DNA of 64,000 nt, taken from positions 62,001 to 126,000 of the forward strand of contig NZ_JBKBQG010000006.1 of NCBI RefSeq assembly GCF_046292825.1. Direction: 5' to 3'. Source of the DNA: Salinarimonas sp046292825 (GTDB taxonomy: Bacteria > Pseudomonadota > Alphaproteobacteria > Rhizobiales > Beijerinckiaceae). The position numbers and the translations under genes were made by a program. This document shows positions 42,398 to 51,252 of this stretch, one piece after another (the stretch's first letter is position 1; every line of letters starts with the position of its first letter). The notes under the pieces are model-generated. The model did not search any database, was not told where the DNA came from, and was given only the letters and a program-made list of their open reading frames with translations.

Positions 42398-43279
42398 TCA
42401 CCCCTCCCCGACCGGCTCCACGTCGACCGCGACCGCGAGGCTCTGGCCGCCGCTCGCATGGATCACGCCGTCGACGGGGGCGACGTCGGCATAGTCGCGG
42501 CCGACGGCGAGCGCGATGTGGTCGGTCCCGATCAGGCAGGCATTGGTCGGATCGAGCCCGACATGGCCCTGCTCCTCCCCGCACCAGAGCTCGACCCAGG
42601 CATGGGTCGCGTCCGCGCCGACGAGGCGGGGCTTGCCGGGCGGGGGGATGGTGCGCAAGTAGCCCGAGACGTAGCGCGCCGGCAAGCCGAGCCCGCGCAG
42701 GCCCGCGATCATCACGTGCGCGAAATCCTGACAGACCCCGCGGCGCGCCGCGAAGGCCTCGCGCATCGGGGTGGCGACGTGGGTCTCGCCGGGCGCGTAG
42801 GCGAAATCGGCGTTGATCCGCGCCATCAGGTCGCGCGCTCCCGCGAGCACGCCCCGCCCCGCCGGGAAGGAGGCGGCGGCATAGGCGGTGACCTCGGGGA
42901 CGATCGGCACGAGCTCGCTCGGGAACAGCACGTGGCCCGGCGCGTCCGGCCCGCGGGCGCGGGAGGCGAAGGCCGCCTCGCGGACGCGTTCGAAGGGCGC
43001 GCCTTCGGCGTCCGTGTCGGGGCGCGGACGGGCGATCCGCACCCGCGAGCGCGCCTCGATCCGCAATTCCTCGTGGGGGACGTCGATGGCGGCGACGTGC
43101 GTCGTCGCGCCGAAGAAGCCGACATGGCGCGTCACGCTCGCCGAGGGCTCGATCCGGACCTCGCTCGCGATCACCTCCTGATCGGGGCCGGCGAGCGGGG
43201 TGAGCCGCATCACGCAGCGCGCCGCGACGACGGGCGCTTCGTATTCGTAGGTCGTGACGTGACGGATCTCGTAGATCAC
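42398..43279 (-). CDS. Transglutaminase-like protein of the amidoligase-associated cluster
   Basis: The 293-residue protein has a bacterial transglutaminase N-terminal domain (about residues 1-80, YEIRHVTTYEYEAPV) and a papain-like transglutaminase core with the triad Cys183 (RRGVCQDFAHVM), His226 (DATHAWVEL) and Asp243 (HVGLDPTNAC). These proteins usually act as peptidases or amide-cleaving enzymes, not true cross-linkers. No signal peptide is present. The start is GTG 43279, overlapping the ATP-grasp/alpha-E stop by four bases (GTGA), so the genes are translationally coupled. It is the last gene of the operon. Confidence 0.9.
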   Translation of the reverse strand: MIYEIRHVTTYEYEAPVVAARCVMRLTPLAGPDQEVIASEVRIEPSASVTRHVGFFGATTHVAAIDVPHEELRIEARSRVRIARPRPDTDAEGAPFERVREAAFASRARGPDAPGHVLFPSELVPIVPEVTAYAAASFPAGRGVLAGARDLMARINADFAYAPGETHVATPMREAFAARRGVCQDFAHVMIAGLRGLGLPARYVSGYLRTIPPPGKPRLVGADATHAWVELWCGEEQGHVGLDPTNACLIGTDHIALAVGRDYADVAPVDGVIHASGGQSLAVAVDVEPVGEG

Positions 43280-45747
43280 GCGAGGCCGCTCAGCTTCTCG
43301 GGCCGGGTCGCGGCCGCACCTTGCGGAAAATACCGCGTGCCGATCGCGTCGGCGAGGGCCATCAGGTCCTGCTCGTAGGCCAGCATCGCCACCGCCCCGA
43401 GATCGGCCGCCTCCGCCTCCTCCAGGCTGCGCAGGAGCGCGCTCGCGAGCCGGCGCGGCGTCTCCGGCAGCCCGTCCTCGCGCAGGCTCGGCAGCGCCGC
43501 GAGGTGGGCGTGCACGGCCTCGACCTGGAAGGCGAGCGAGCGCGGATTGCCGGGGTCGAGGAGCGCGATGTCGCGCACGGGCGCCAGCGCCGGCCCGAGC
43601 AGGTAGCGCGCGCGGTAGCTCACGCGGCAATCGACGAGGTCGATCAGCGCGTCGAGATCGCCCGGCTCGGCATCGGCGCCGCCGAGGGCGCGGGCATAGC
43701 GGCAGGTGCCGATCGCCCGCTCGACGCGCCGACCCATGTCGAGGAAGCGCCAGGCGTCGGAGCGCACCATGTTCTCGTGGACGAGGCCGGCGATGGCGAC
43801 GAGGACCTCGATCACGCGCTCGGCCCGGCTCAGCGGGTCCTCGTCCGCGGCGAGCGAGACGAGACCGGCGAGTTCGCCGATCAGACGTCCGGCATCGGGC
43901 GCGAGCCGGTCGCGCAGGGCGGAGGCGGTGCGGGCGGCGGCCGCGATCGCGGCGGCGGCGGAGCCGGATGCCTCGCGATCCGAGAGCGCGCGCGCGGCGA
44001 GCCCCGCGATCGGCTCCGGCTTGACGGCGCCCCAGGCGACGAGGAGCGCCCGCAGCCGCGCCTGGGTCGCGTCGACGGGGCCGCCGTCGCGGGCATCCGC
44101 CGAGGCGAGGGAGAGCGCCTTGACGACGCGCGCGGTCGCCTCCGCGCGTTCGAGATAGCGACCGAGCCAGAACAGGTTGTCGGCGGCCCGGCTCGGCAGA
44201 TGCCCGGCGATGCGGCGGATCTTCTCCCCGCCCCGCGCCGGCAGGAGCGTCACCGGCTCGACCGGCGCGTCGGCGAGCACCCAGACGTCCGCGGAGAGCG
44301 TGCCCTCCCCCATGCTGATCGCGCGCGCGTCCGGATTGTCGGCGATGCGCGCGAAGCCGCCGGCCATCACGCTCCAGCCGTCGGGCGTCGCGCAGGCGAA
44401 GACGCGCAGCACGAAGGGCCGCGCGAGGAGCGCGCCGTCCTTCCAGACGGGCGTCGTCGACAGGCGCACGACCTCCTGGGCGACGACGTCGACCCCGCGC
44501 GTCTCGATGCGCGCGCGCAAGGCCGCGCGCTCGGCCGCGTCGAGGCTCGCGCCGGCGCGGGCGGGCGCGGTGTCGAAGGCGCCCGCGAAGGCGAGCTCGT
44601 CCATGCGCGCGAGCGCCTCCTCCCGCGCCGCCGGCTCGCCGCACCACCAGGTCGCGATGTTGGGCAGAGCGAGCTCCTCGCCCAGCAGCCGGCGCGCCTG
44701 CGCCTCCATGAAGCCGAGGAGCGCGCGCGCCTCGACCGCTCCCGATCCGGGCATGTTGGCGACGACGACCCCGCCCTCGCGCAGGGCCTCGACGAGCCCC
44801 GGCACGCCGAGCCGCGAGGCGGCGTTCAGCGCGAGCGGATCGCAATAATCGCCGTCGACGCGCCGGCACAGGACGTCGACGCGCTTGAGACCGGAGATGG
44901 TGCGCACGTGCACCTCCCCATCGCGGGCGACGAGGTCGTCCCCCTCCACGAGCGGGAAGCCGAGATAGCGCGCGAGGGTCGCCTGCTCGAAATAGGTCGC
45001 GGAATAGGGGCCGGGTGTGAGGAGCCCGATGCGCGGCTGCGTCCGCTCGGCGCTCGCCGCGAGCCCGTCGCGGAAGGCGCCGTAGAAGGGGGCGAGCCGT
45101 TTCACGCGCATCCGCTCGCGCAATTCGGGATAGGCGCGCGAGAGGACGATCCGGTTCTCGAGCACGTAGCCCGCGCCGGAGGGCGCCTGGGTGCGGTCGG
45201 ACAGGACCCACCAGCGCCCGTCCGGCCCCCGGCCGATATCGGCCGCGTAGAGATGCAGGTGGCGTCCGCCCGGCGGCCTCACGCCGACGAGGGGGCGCAG
45301 GAAATTGGGGCTGCCGAGGATCGCGGCGGGCGGCGGCGCCCCCTCGCCGGGCGGCGCGCTGGAATAGATCTCGCCGAGAAGCGCCTCCATCAGCCGGGCG
45401 CGCTGGACGACGCCCGCCGCGATCGCCCGCCATTCCGCCGCCTCGATCAGGATCGGCAGGTGGGCGACCGGCCAGGCGCGCTCGACCGTCTCGCCGGGCG
45501 CGCGATAGGAGATCCCCGCCTCGCGGATGTGGCGCTCGGCCGAGCCGAAGCCGCGCTCCAGCGCCGCGATCCCGCTCGCCCCGAGCGCCTGCGCGAAACG
45601 CGCCCAGGCCGGAACGAGCCGCCCGGCGGCATCGAGCATCTCGTCGGCGGCGCCAGGCAACGGGCGGTAGGCGCGCGCGGCCGCGCCGAGGCTCGCCATC
45701 AGGGTCGGCGCGGCCGGCTGCAGATGGGGCTGGCCGAGCGCCGTCAT
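43276..45747 (-). CDS. Circularly permuted ATP-grasp ligase fused to alpha-E domain
   Basis: An 823-residue fusion. Residues about 1-490 form the circularly permuted ATP-grasp (DUF404/DUF407 type): ISYRAPGETVERAWPVAHLP, the ATP-site region IGRGPDGRWWVLSDRTQAPS with GAGYVLENRIVLSRAYPE, and VVANMPGSGAVEARALLGFM. Residues about 515-823 form the alpha-E (DUF403) helical domain beginning PSRAADNLFWLGRYLERAEA. The two parts are separate genes in many genomes. ATP-grasp enzymes of this class are predicted to form amide or peptide bonds; the alpha-E domain is of unknown function. It lies between two transglutaminase genes with no intergenic space. Confidence 0.9.
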   Translation of the reverse strand: MTALGQPHLQPAAPTLMASLGAAARAYRPLPGAADEMLDAAGRLVPAWARFAQALGASGIAALERGFGSAERHIREAGISYRAPGETVERAWPVAHLPILIEAAEWRAIAAGVVQRARLMEALLGEIYSSAPPGEGAPPPAAILGSPNFLRPLVGVRPPGGRHLHLYAADIGRGPDGRWWVLSDRTQAPSGAGYVLENRIVLSRAYPELRERMRVKRLAPFYGAFRDGLAASAERTQPRIGLLTPGPYSATYFEQATLARYLGFPLVEGDDLVARDGEVHVRTISGLKRVDVLCRRVDGDYCDPLALNAASRLGVPGLVEALREGGVVVANMPGSGAVEARALLGFMEAQARRLLGEELALPNIATWWCGEPAAREEALARMDELAFAGAFDTAPARAGASLDAAERAALRARIETRGVDVVAQEVVRLSTTPVWKDGALLARPFVLRVFACATPDGWSVMAGGFARIADNPDARAISMGEGTLSADVWVLADAPVEPVTLLPARGGEKIRRIAGHLPSRAADNLFWLGRYLERAEATARVVKALSLASADARDGGPVDATQARLRALLVAWGAVKPEPIAGLAARALSDREASGSAAAAIAAAARTASALRDRLAPDAGRLIGELAGLVSLAADEDPLSRAERVIEVLVAIAGLVHENMVRSDAWRFLDMGRRVERAIGTCRYARALGGADAEPGDLDALIDLVDCRVSYRARYLLGPALAPVRDIALLDPGNPRSLAFQVEAVHAHLAALPSLREDGLPETPRRLASALLRSLEEAEAADLGAVAMLAYEQDLMALADAIGTRYFPQGAAATRPEKLSGLA

Positions 45748-45751
45748 CGCC

Positions 45752-48700
45752 TCAGCGCCTCGCCGGCGCGCGCAGGTCGAGGGTCAGCGGGAACTCGCCC
45801 GGCCGCTCCTCGGGAGGCGCCGCGATGCGGCCGGGCGTGTGGCCGTGATCCTGGAAGCGCGCGAGACGCCGGGCCTCGGCCTCGTAGGCATTGACGGGAT
45901 TCGTCTCGTAATTGCGGCCGCCGGGATGGGCGACGTGGTAGACGCAACCGCCGAGCGAGCGCCCGTTCCAGGTGTCGATCACGTCGAAGGTGAGCGGCGC
46001 GTGGACGGGGATCGTCGGGTGGAGCCCCGAGGCCGGCTGCCAGGCCTTGTAGCGCACGCCCGCGACCGCCTCGCCGACCTTGCCCGTGCCCGTCATCGGC
46101 AGGCGGCGCCCGTTGCAGGCGACGACGTGGCGGCCCTCGACGAAGCCGCGCGCGGCGACCTGCAGCCGCTCGACCGAGCTGTCGACGTAGCGCACCGTGC
46201 CCCCGATCGCGCCTTCCTCGCCCATCACGTGCCAGGGCTCGAGCGCGCCGCGCAATTCGAGCGTGACGCCGCCGTGCTGAACGCGGCCGAAGAGCGGGAA
46301 GCGGAACTCGTACAGGGCCTCGAACCAGGCGGGATCGAAGGCATAGCCCGCCTCCGCGAGATCGCCGAGCACCGTCTGGAAATCCTCCCAGACGTAGTGC
46401 GGCAGCATGAAACGGTCGTGCAGAGCGGTGCCCCAGCGAACGAGCCTCCCCTCCTGCGGCTCGCGCCAGAACCAGGCGACGAGGGCGCGCAGGAGGAGCT
46501 GCTGGGCGAGCGACATGCGCGCGTCCGGCGGCATCTCGAAGGAGCGGAATTCGACGAGCCCGAGCCGCCCCGTCGGCCCATCGGGGGAGTAGAGCTTGTC
46601 GATGCAGATCTCGGCGCGGTGGGTGTTGCCGGTGACGTCGACGAGGAGGTTGCGGAACAAGCGATCGACGAGCCAGGGCGGCACGCTCCCCTCGCTCGGA
46701 TGCGGCACCTGCGCGAGCGCGATCTCGAGCTCGTAGAGCCCGTCGTGGCGCGCCTCGTCGATGCGCGGCGCCTGCGAGGTCGGCCCGATGAACAGCCCCG
46801 AGAAGAGGTAGGAGAGCGAAGGGTGGCGCTGCCAATAGAGCACGAGGCTCTTCAAGAGGTCGGGCCGGCGCAGGAAGGGCGAATCGGGCGGGCTCGCGCC
46901 GCCGAGCACCACATGGTTGCCGCCCCCCGTGCCGGTGTGGCGGCCGTCGACCATGAACTTCTCGGCCGTGAGCCGCGCCTGGCGCGCGTCCTCGTAGAGC
47001 CCCTGCGTGATCGCGACCGCGTCGCGCCAATCGCGCGCGGGCTGGACGTTCACCTCGATCACGCCGGGATCGGGGGTGACCTTGATGACGTCGAGTCGCG
47101 GATCGTAGGGCGGCGGGTAGCCCTCGACATGGACGGGGATGCCCGTCTCCCGCGCGGAGGCCTCGATCGCCGCGAGGAGCTCGAGATAATCCTCCACCCG
47201 CTCGACGGGGGGCATGAACACGGTCGTCACCCCGTCCCTGACCTCGACGGCGAGCGCGGTGCGCACCGCCATGTCGGAGGGCACCTGCTCGACGACGCGC
47301 TGGCGCTCGGCCTCGGGCGCGCGCTCGGGCAGATCGAGCACCGGCAGCGCGCCGCGCGGCTCGAGCGGGTCCTGCGGGTGGACGTGCGGATAGGACGAGG
47401 GCGGCACCCACGGCAGCGCGTTCAGGGGAAGGCGGTAGCCGACGGGGGAATCGCCGGGCACCAGGAACAGCCGCCCGCGGCGAAGCCGCCACCGTTCCGA
47501 GCGCCAACGGCGGTCGCGATGGGGCGCGTTCCAGCGCTGGATCGGCAGCACGAAGCCCGCGGGCGTGCCGAGCCCCCGCTCGAAGACGCGCACCATCCGC
47601 GCGCGCGCCTCCGCATCCGCGAGCTTCGGATCGAGCGGATCGACGTTCTCGGGGAGCTGCCCCTCCTGCAGCATCCAATGCGCCGGGTCCTCGAAGGCGG
47701 GAGAGACGTATTGCGCATCGAGCCCGAGGCGCTCGGCGATGCCCTCCGCGATCGCCTGGGCATCGGCGGTGCCGGCATTGGGGCGGGTGCGGGCCTCGGT
47801 CGCGATGAGGTTCGGATCGCGCCAGATCGGCACCCCGTCGCGCCGCCAATAGAGCGCGAACGCCCAGCGCGGCAGGCTCTCGCCGGGATACCACTTGCCC
47901 TGTCCGTAATGCAGGAAGCCGCCGGGCGCGAAGCGCGCGCGCAGGCGCCGGATCAGGTCGTCGGCCCGCGCCCGCTTGGTGGGGCCCACCGCCGCGATGT
48001 TCCATTCGGCCGACTGGAAATCGTCGATCGAGACGAAGGTCGGCTCGCCGCCCATGGTCAGCCGCACGTCCTGCGCGACGAGGTCGGCGTCGACCCGCGC
48101 GCCGAGCGCGTCGAGCGCGGACCAGGCGCCGTCGTCGAAGGGCGCCGTGACGCGCGGGGCCTCGTCGATGCGCATGACGTGCATCTCGAAGCCGAACTCG
48201 ACGTTGGCCGGGTCCGTCGCTCCCGTGATGGGCGCCGCCGAGCGGTAATGCGGGGTCGCGGCGAGCGGGATGTGGCCCTCGCCGCAGAACAGCCCCGACG
48301 TCGCGTCCATCCCCACCCATCCCGCGCCGGGGATGTAGACCTCCGCCCAGGCGTGCAGATCGGTGAAATCGTGCGCGGTGCCCTTCGGCCCCTCGATCGG
48401 GTCGACGTCGGCCTTGAGCTGGATGAGATAGCCCGAGACGAAGCGCGCGGCGAAACCGAGATTGCGCAGGATCTGGACGAGCAGCCAGGCCGAATCGCGG
48501 CACGAGCCCGAGCGCAGCGACAGCGTCTCCTCCGGGTCCTGGACGCCGGGCTCCATGCGGATCACGTAGGCGACCGCGCGGTTGACGCGCAGGTTGAGAT
48601 CGACCAGGAAATCGATCGTGCCCGTCGGCTCTTGCGGCAATCCGCTCAGAAAGGCGGAGAGCTCGGGGCCGGCCGCCTCGGGCTCGAGATAGGGCTTGAG

Positions 48701-49039
48701 CTCCTGCGCGAGCTCCGGCGCGTAGACGAAGGGCGCCTTCTCCGCATAGGGCTCGACGAAGAAGTCGAACGGGTTGACGACCGCCATGTCGGCGACGAGG
48801 TCGACCTCGATCTTGAGCTGCGTCGCCTTCTCCGGAAAGACGAGCCGCGCGAGCCAATTGCCGTGCGGGTCCTGCTGCCAGTTCACGAAGTGCTGCTCGG
48901 GCGTGACCTTGAGCGAGTAGCTCGGCACGCGGGTGCGCGTATGTGGCGCCGGCCGCAGGCGGATCACCTGCGGGCCGATGCCCACCGGGCGATCGTAGGT
49001 GTAGTGCGTGACGTGGTGCAGCGCGACGCGGATCGACAC
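45752..49039 (-). CDS. Large transglutaminase/DUF2126 fusion protein
   Basis: A 1095-residue cytoplasmic protein. The N-terminal transglutaminase (about residues 1-300) has Cys180 (RSGSCRDSAWLL), His229 (TDLHAWAEV) and Asp245 (WVGMDATSG). The remaining 800 residues are DUF2126 (COG4196 type), with QDVRLTMGGEPTFVSIDDF, HPQDPLEPRGALPVLDLPER, and a conserved DGRHTGTGGGNHVVLGGASP. The DUF2126 part has been predicted to be a glutamine-synthetase-like amidoligase. It is the first gene of the minus-strand operon and ends four bases before the ATP-grasp start. The likely product is a peptide-like metabolite or protein tag; nothing in the sequence gives its identity. Confidence 0.9.
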   Translation of the reverse strand: MSIRVALHHVTHYTYDRPVGIGPQVIRLRPAPHTRTRVPSYSLKVTPEQHFVNWQQDPHGNWLARLVFPEKATQLKIEVDLVADMAVVNPFDFFVEPYAEKAPFVYAPELAQELKPYLEPEAAGPELSAFLSGLPQEPTGTIDFLVDLNLRVNRAVAYVIRMEPGVQDPEETLSLRSGSCRDSAWLLVQILRNLGFAARFVSGYLIQLKADVDPIEGPKGTAHDFTDLHAWAEVYIPGAGWVGMDATSGLFCGEGHIPLAATPHYRSAAPITGATDPANVEFGFEMHVMRIDEAPRVTAPFDDGAWSALDALGARVDADLVAQDVRLTMGGEPTFVSIDDFQSAEWNIAAVGPTKRARADDLIRRLRARFAPGGFLHYGQGKWYPGESLPRWAFALYWRRDGVPIWRDPNLIATEARTRPNAGTADAQAIAEGIAERLGLDAQYVSPAFEDPAHWMLQEGQLPENVDPLDPKLADAEARARMVRVFERGLGTPAGFVLPIQRWNAPHRDRRWRSERWRLRRGRLFLVPGDSPVGYRLPLNALPWVPPSSYPHVHPQDPLEPRGALPVLDLPERAPEAERQRVVEQVPSDMAVRTALAVEVRDGVTTVFMPPVERVEDYLELLAAIEASARETGIPVHVEGYPPPYDPRLDVIKVTPDPGVIEVNVQPARDWRDAVAITQGLYEDARQARLTAEKFMVDGRHTGTGGGNHVVLGGASPPDSPFLRRPDLLKSLVLYWQRHPSLSYLFSGLFIGPTSQAPRIDEARHDGLYELEIALAQVPHPSEGSVPPWLVDRLFRNLLVDVTGNTHRAEICIDKLYSPDGPTGRLGLVEFRSFEMPPDARMSLAQQLLLRALVAWFWREPQEGRLVRWGTALHDRFMLPHYVWEDFQTVLGDLAEAGYAFDPAWFEALYEFRFPLFGRVQHGGVTLELRGALEPWHVMGEEGAIGGTVRYVDSSVERLQVAARGFVEGRHVVACNGRRLPMTGTGKVGEAVAGVRYKAWQPASGLHPTIPVHAPLTFDVIDTWNGRSLGGCVYHVAHPGGRNYETNPVNAYEAEARRLARFQDHGHTPGRIAAPPEERPGEFPLTLDLRAPARR

Positions 49040-49198
49040 GGGGCGAAGCTCTCCTCATCCCAAGAGACACAAGCTCAAGCAAGTTCCGTGCGCGCGCAAG
49101 GCTCTGTTGTCGGGCTCGGGGAAGATTTCCCCAGGTGGCGTGCGTCCAATGCGCGGCGCGCGTTCATTCTCGGGCACGGGGGCCCCGGCGGCAACGAT

Positions 49199-49216
49199 CA
49201 TGACGAAATGGTCATG
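49199..49216. promoter_or_regulatory. Inverted repeat between the DUF2126 operon and the CpxP/Spy-like gene
   Basis: CATGACGAAATGGTCATG has perfect 6-bp arms around a 6-base centre. It lies in the 266-base divergent space, about 160 bases from the DUF2126 start and 90 bases from the other gene. It is an operator candidate for either; no regulator is adjacent. Confidence 0.35.
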
Positions 49217-49305
49217 CGCCGGACAGGCGGGGAACACCGGAGCGGGGCGACATTTCACGTCTCGGCCCCGGCGAATCGGGGCCCCGCAAGAAGCAGGAGA
49301 TGCTC

Positions 49306-49872
49306 ATGACCCGCCCCTTCATCGTCGCACTCTTGGCCGCGACCGCGCTCGCGGGCGCCCCGGCCCTGGCGCAGCAGCAGCCCGCACCCCAGGCGCAGGA
49401 AGCCCCCCGCGAGGCGGCTCCCGCGCCGACCGCGCAGGCGCAGCCCGATCGGGAGGCTCTGCTCGACGCGCGCATCGCCGCGCTGCGCGCCGGCCTGCGC
49501 CTATCCGACGAGCAGGAGACGCTGTTCGAGCCCGTCGAGCAGGCGATGCGCGACGCCCACGCCGCCCGCGCCGAGCGCGCGGCCCAGGCCGGCGTCGTCG
49601 AGACCGAGCCCGCGCTCGATTTCATGACCCGCATGGAGCGGCGCAGCGCGCTCGCCGCGGCGCGCACGCAGGAGCAGGTCCAGCTCGTCGAGGCGCTCCG
49701 CCCGCTCTGGGACAGCCTCGACGAGGGCCAGCGCGCGACGCTCCCGGCGCTCTTCGGCATGCGGTCGATGGACGGGCCGCGCCCGCGGATGGAGCGCCCG
49801 ATGCGCATGCGCGATCGCGGCTACCACCACCGCATGGGCCGCGAGGGCCGCGGGCCGGATCGCACGCGCTGA
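49306..49872 (+). CDS. CpxP/Spy-like (LTxxQ) periplasmic protein
   Basis: The 188-residue protein has a signal peptide (about residues 3-22: FIVALLAATALAGAPALAQQ), then a Gln/Pro/Ala-rich linker. A helical domain has LRAGLRLSDEQETLFEPVEQ, an LTxxQ-like motif, and a second helix pair ending EGQRATLPALFGM. The C-terminus is Arg/Met/His-rich (MERPMRMRDRGYHHRMGREG), perhaps binding metal or nucleic acid. Relatives buffer envelope stress or metals. The start at 49306 is six bases after AGGAG; an ATG six bases upstream would lie inside the Shine-Dalgarno spacing. Confidence 0.78.
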   Translation: MTRPFIVALLAATALAGAPALAQQQPAPQAQEAPREAAPAPTAQAQPDREALLDARIAALRAGLRLSDEQETLFEPVEQAMRDAHAARAERAAQAGVVETEPALDFMTRMERRSALAAARTQEQVQLVEALRPLWDSLDEGQRATLPALFGMRSMDGPRPRMERPMRMRDRGYHHRMGREGRGPDRTR

Positions 49873-49998
49873 TCGCCGGCTCGTCGGCGAGCCGGGGCGG
49901 AGGGCGAGGAACTCGGCGGTTTCCCCTCCCCTCGGCGCGTCGAACATCACACACGTCGTGATCTGCGCATCGAGGAGAAGATCCGGCGCCGCCGCTCT

Positions 49999-50200
49999 CC
50001 TTCCCCTCAGGGGAAGGTGGCCCGGCGGCGGAGCCGACGGGTCGGATGGGGTTTTTCGCCGCGCAAGCGGCGAAGGGGCGTGGTCCTAAAGCTCCTTACG
50101 TAAGGAGAAGCCCAGCACCCCTTCGCTCCATCGGAGCGAGCGACCCCATCCGGCTCCGGACCCGGTTCGGGTCCGGAGCCACCTTCCCCTGAGGGGAAGG
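49999..50200 (-). repeat. Nested-palindrome intergenic element, copy D (inverted)
   Basis: Terminal palindromes are CCTTCCCCTCAGGGGAAGG (49999-50017) and CCTTCCCCTGAGGGGAAGG (50182-50200). Side hairpins are TTCGCCGC/GCGGCGAA (50055-50074), the central CTCCTTACGTAAGGAG (50092-50107), a TTCGCTCC/GGAGCGA hairpin, and GGCTCCGGACCC/GGGTCCGGAGCC (50152-50180). Module order is that of copy B, opposite to A and C. Hairpin sequences are a mixture of those in the other copies. Confidence 0.9.
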
Positions 50201-50309
50201 AAAGGGAGCGTCCTCTGCCCGTCAGACGCCTGCGAGACCGACGATCTCTGCACTCCCTAGTCCCTCGGACCAGCGTCCCCGAATGAGACGGTGAGCGGCC
50301 GCGCATGAA

Positions 50310-50343
50310 CGAAAAGAGCCGCCCGGTTTCCCGGGCGGCTCTT
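50310..50343 (-). terminator. Rho-independent terminator of rpsD
   Basis: Perfect 13-bp arms AAGAGCCGCCCGG/CCGGGCGGCTCTT (50314-50326 with 50331-50343) with a 4-base loop. On the minus strand the hairpin runs into TTTTCG. It lies 29 bases past the rpsD stop. Confidence 0.87.
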
Positions 50344-50371
50344 CGACAATCGTCGCAATCGCTTGCGCGGA

Positions 50372-50989
50372 TCAGCGCGAGTAGAACTCAATCACGAGGT
50401 TCGGCTCCATCTGGACCGGATAGGGCACCTCGGAGAGGGTCGGGATGCGGCCGAACTTGGCGACCATCTTCTGGTGGTCGACCTCGATGTAGTCCGGCAC
50501 GTCGCGCTCGGCGAGCGACACGGACTCGAGCACGATGACGAGCTGCTTCGAGGCGTCCTTCACCTCGATCACGTCGCCGGGCTTGACGAGGAAGCTCGGG
50601 ATGTTGACGCGGCGCCCGTTGACCCGGACGTGGCCGTGGTTGACGAACTGGCGCGACGCGAACGGGGTCGGCGCGAACTTCGCGCGGTAGACCACCGCGT
50701 CGAGACGGCGCTCGAGCAGACCGATCAGGTTCTCGCCGGAATCGCCCTTCTGGCGGATCGCCTCGGCGTAGTAGCGGCGGAACTGCTTCTCGGTGATGTT
50801 GGCGTAATAGCCCTTGAGCTTCTGCTTGGCGCGCAGCTGCGTGCCGAAGTCGGAGAGCTTGCCCTTGCGGCGCTGGCCGTGCTGGCCGGGGCCGTATTCG
50901 CGCTTGTTGACGGGGCTCTTCGGGCGGCCCCAGATGTTCTGACCCAGGCGCCGGTCGATCTTGTGCTTCGCCTGAATGCGCTTCGACAT
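50372..50989 (-). CDS. rpsD: 30S ribosomal protein S4
   Basis: Primary 16S rRNA-binding protein that starts assembly of the small-subunit body. The 205-residue length is standard. The N-terminal region has AKHKIDRRLGQNIWG and SPVNKREYGPGQHGQRRKGK; the S4 RNA-binding domain has RRLDAVVYRAKFAPTPFASR and VNHGHVRVNGRRVNIPS. There is no Cys4 zinc motif near the N-terminus, so this is the zinc-free type. The start at 50989 gives the family N-terminus MSKRIQAKHK; the frame is open further upstream but does not match S4. Solitary placement, outside the alpha operon, is common in Hyphomicrobiales. Confidence 0.97.
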   Translation of the reverse strand: MSKRIQAKHKIDRRLGQNIWGRPKSPVNKREYGPGQHGQRRKGKLSDFGTQLRAKQKLKGYYANITEKQFRRYYAEAIRQKGDSGENLIGLLERRLDAVVYRAKFAPTPFASRQFVNHGHVRVNGRRVNIPSFLVKPGDVIEVKDASKQLVIVLESVSLAERDVPDYIEVDHQKMVAKFGRIPTLSEVPYPVQMEPNLVIEFYSR

Positions 50990-51201
50990 CGCTGTTCCTC
51001 TGCGATCTTGGTGTTGTCGAGGAACGCGCCCTCCTCTTCCCTCTCGGGACGACAGGGCCGGCGGACCGGCCCACGGGTGCGTACAGAGCCCGAGCTTGCG
51101 CTCGAACGCGAACGCGGGCCCCGATCCGAGACCCGCGCTCTTGCCGGGTGCAATATAGCGACCCGCCGCCCCTGTCAACCGCGCCACGCGGTCACCGCTC
51201 G

Positions 51202-51209
51202 TTAACCAT
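51202..51209 (+). promoter_or_regulatory. CtrA half-site upstream of the exopolysaccharide export gene
   Basis: TTAACCAT is an exact match to the alphaproteobacterial CtrA half-site and lies 44-51 bases before the export gene start. CtrA controls surface and motility genes in this class, which makes the location sensible, but an 8-base match is weak evidence. Confidence 0.3.
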
Positions 51210-51252
51210 GCGCGCCTAAACCTCTCAGGCGGAAAGAGGAAGCTCGACACGC

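Larger units (their letters stand above)
49873..50371. other. Intergenic region with palindromic element copy D and the rpsD terminator
   Basis: Convergent genes flank this region and no gene is seen inside. It holds CACGTCGTGATCTGCGCAT (shared flank, ending at 49970), the nested-palindrome core (49999-50200) and the rpsD terminator (50310-50343). Confidence 0.7.

Noticed and set aside
43321..45894. An 857-residue open frame antisense to the ATP-grasp/alpha-E gene, and similar long antisense frames (for example 45839-49309 and 30950-34219)
   Set aside because: These are shadows produced by GC-rich codon usage. Their predicted proteins are low-complexity Arg/Gly/Glu/Asp-rich with no family motif, while the opposite strand encodes clear families.
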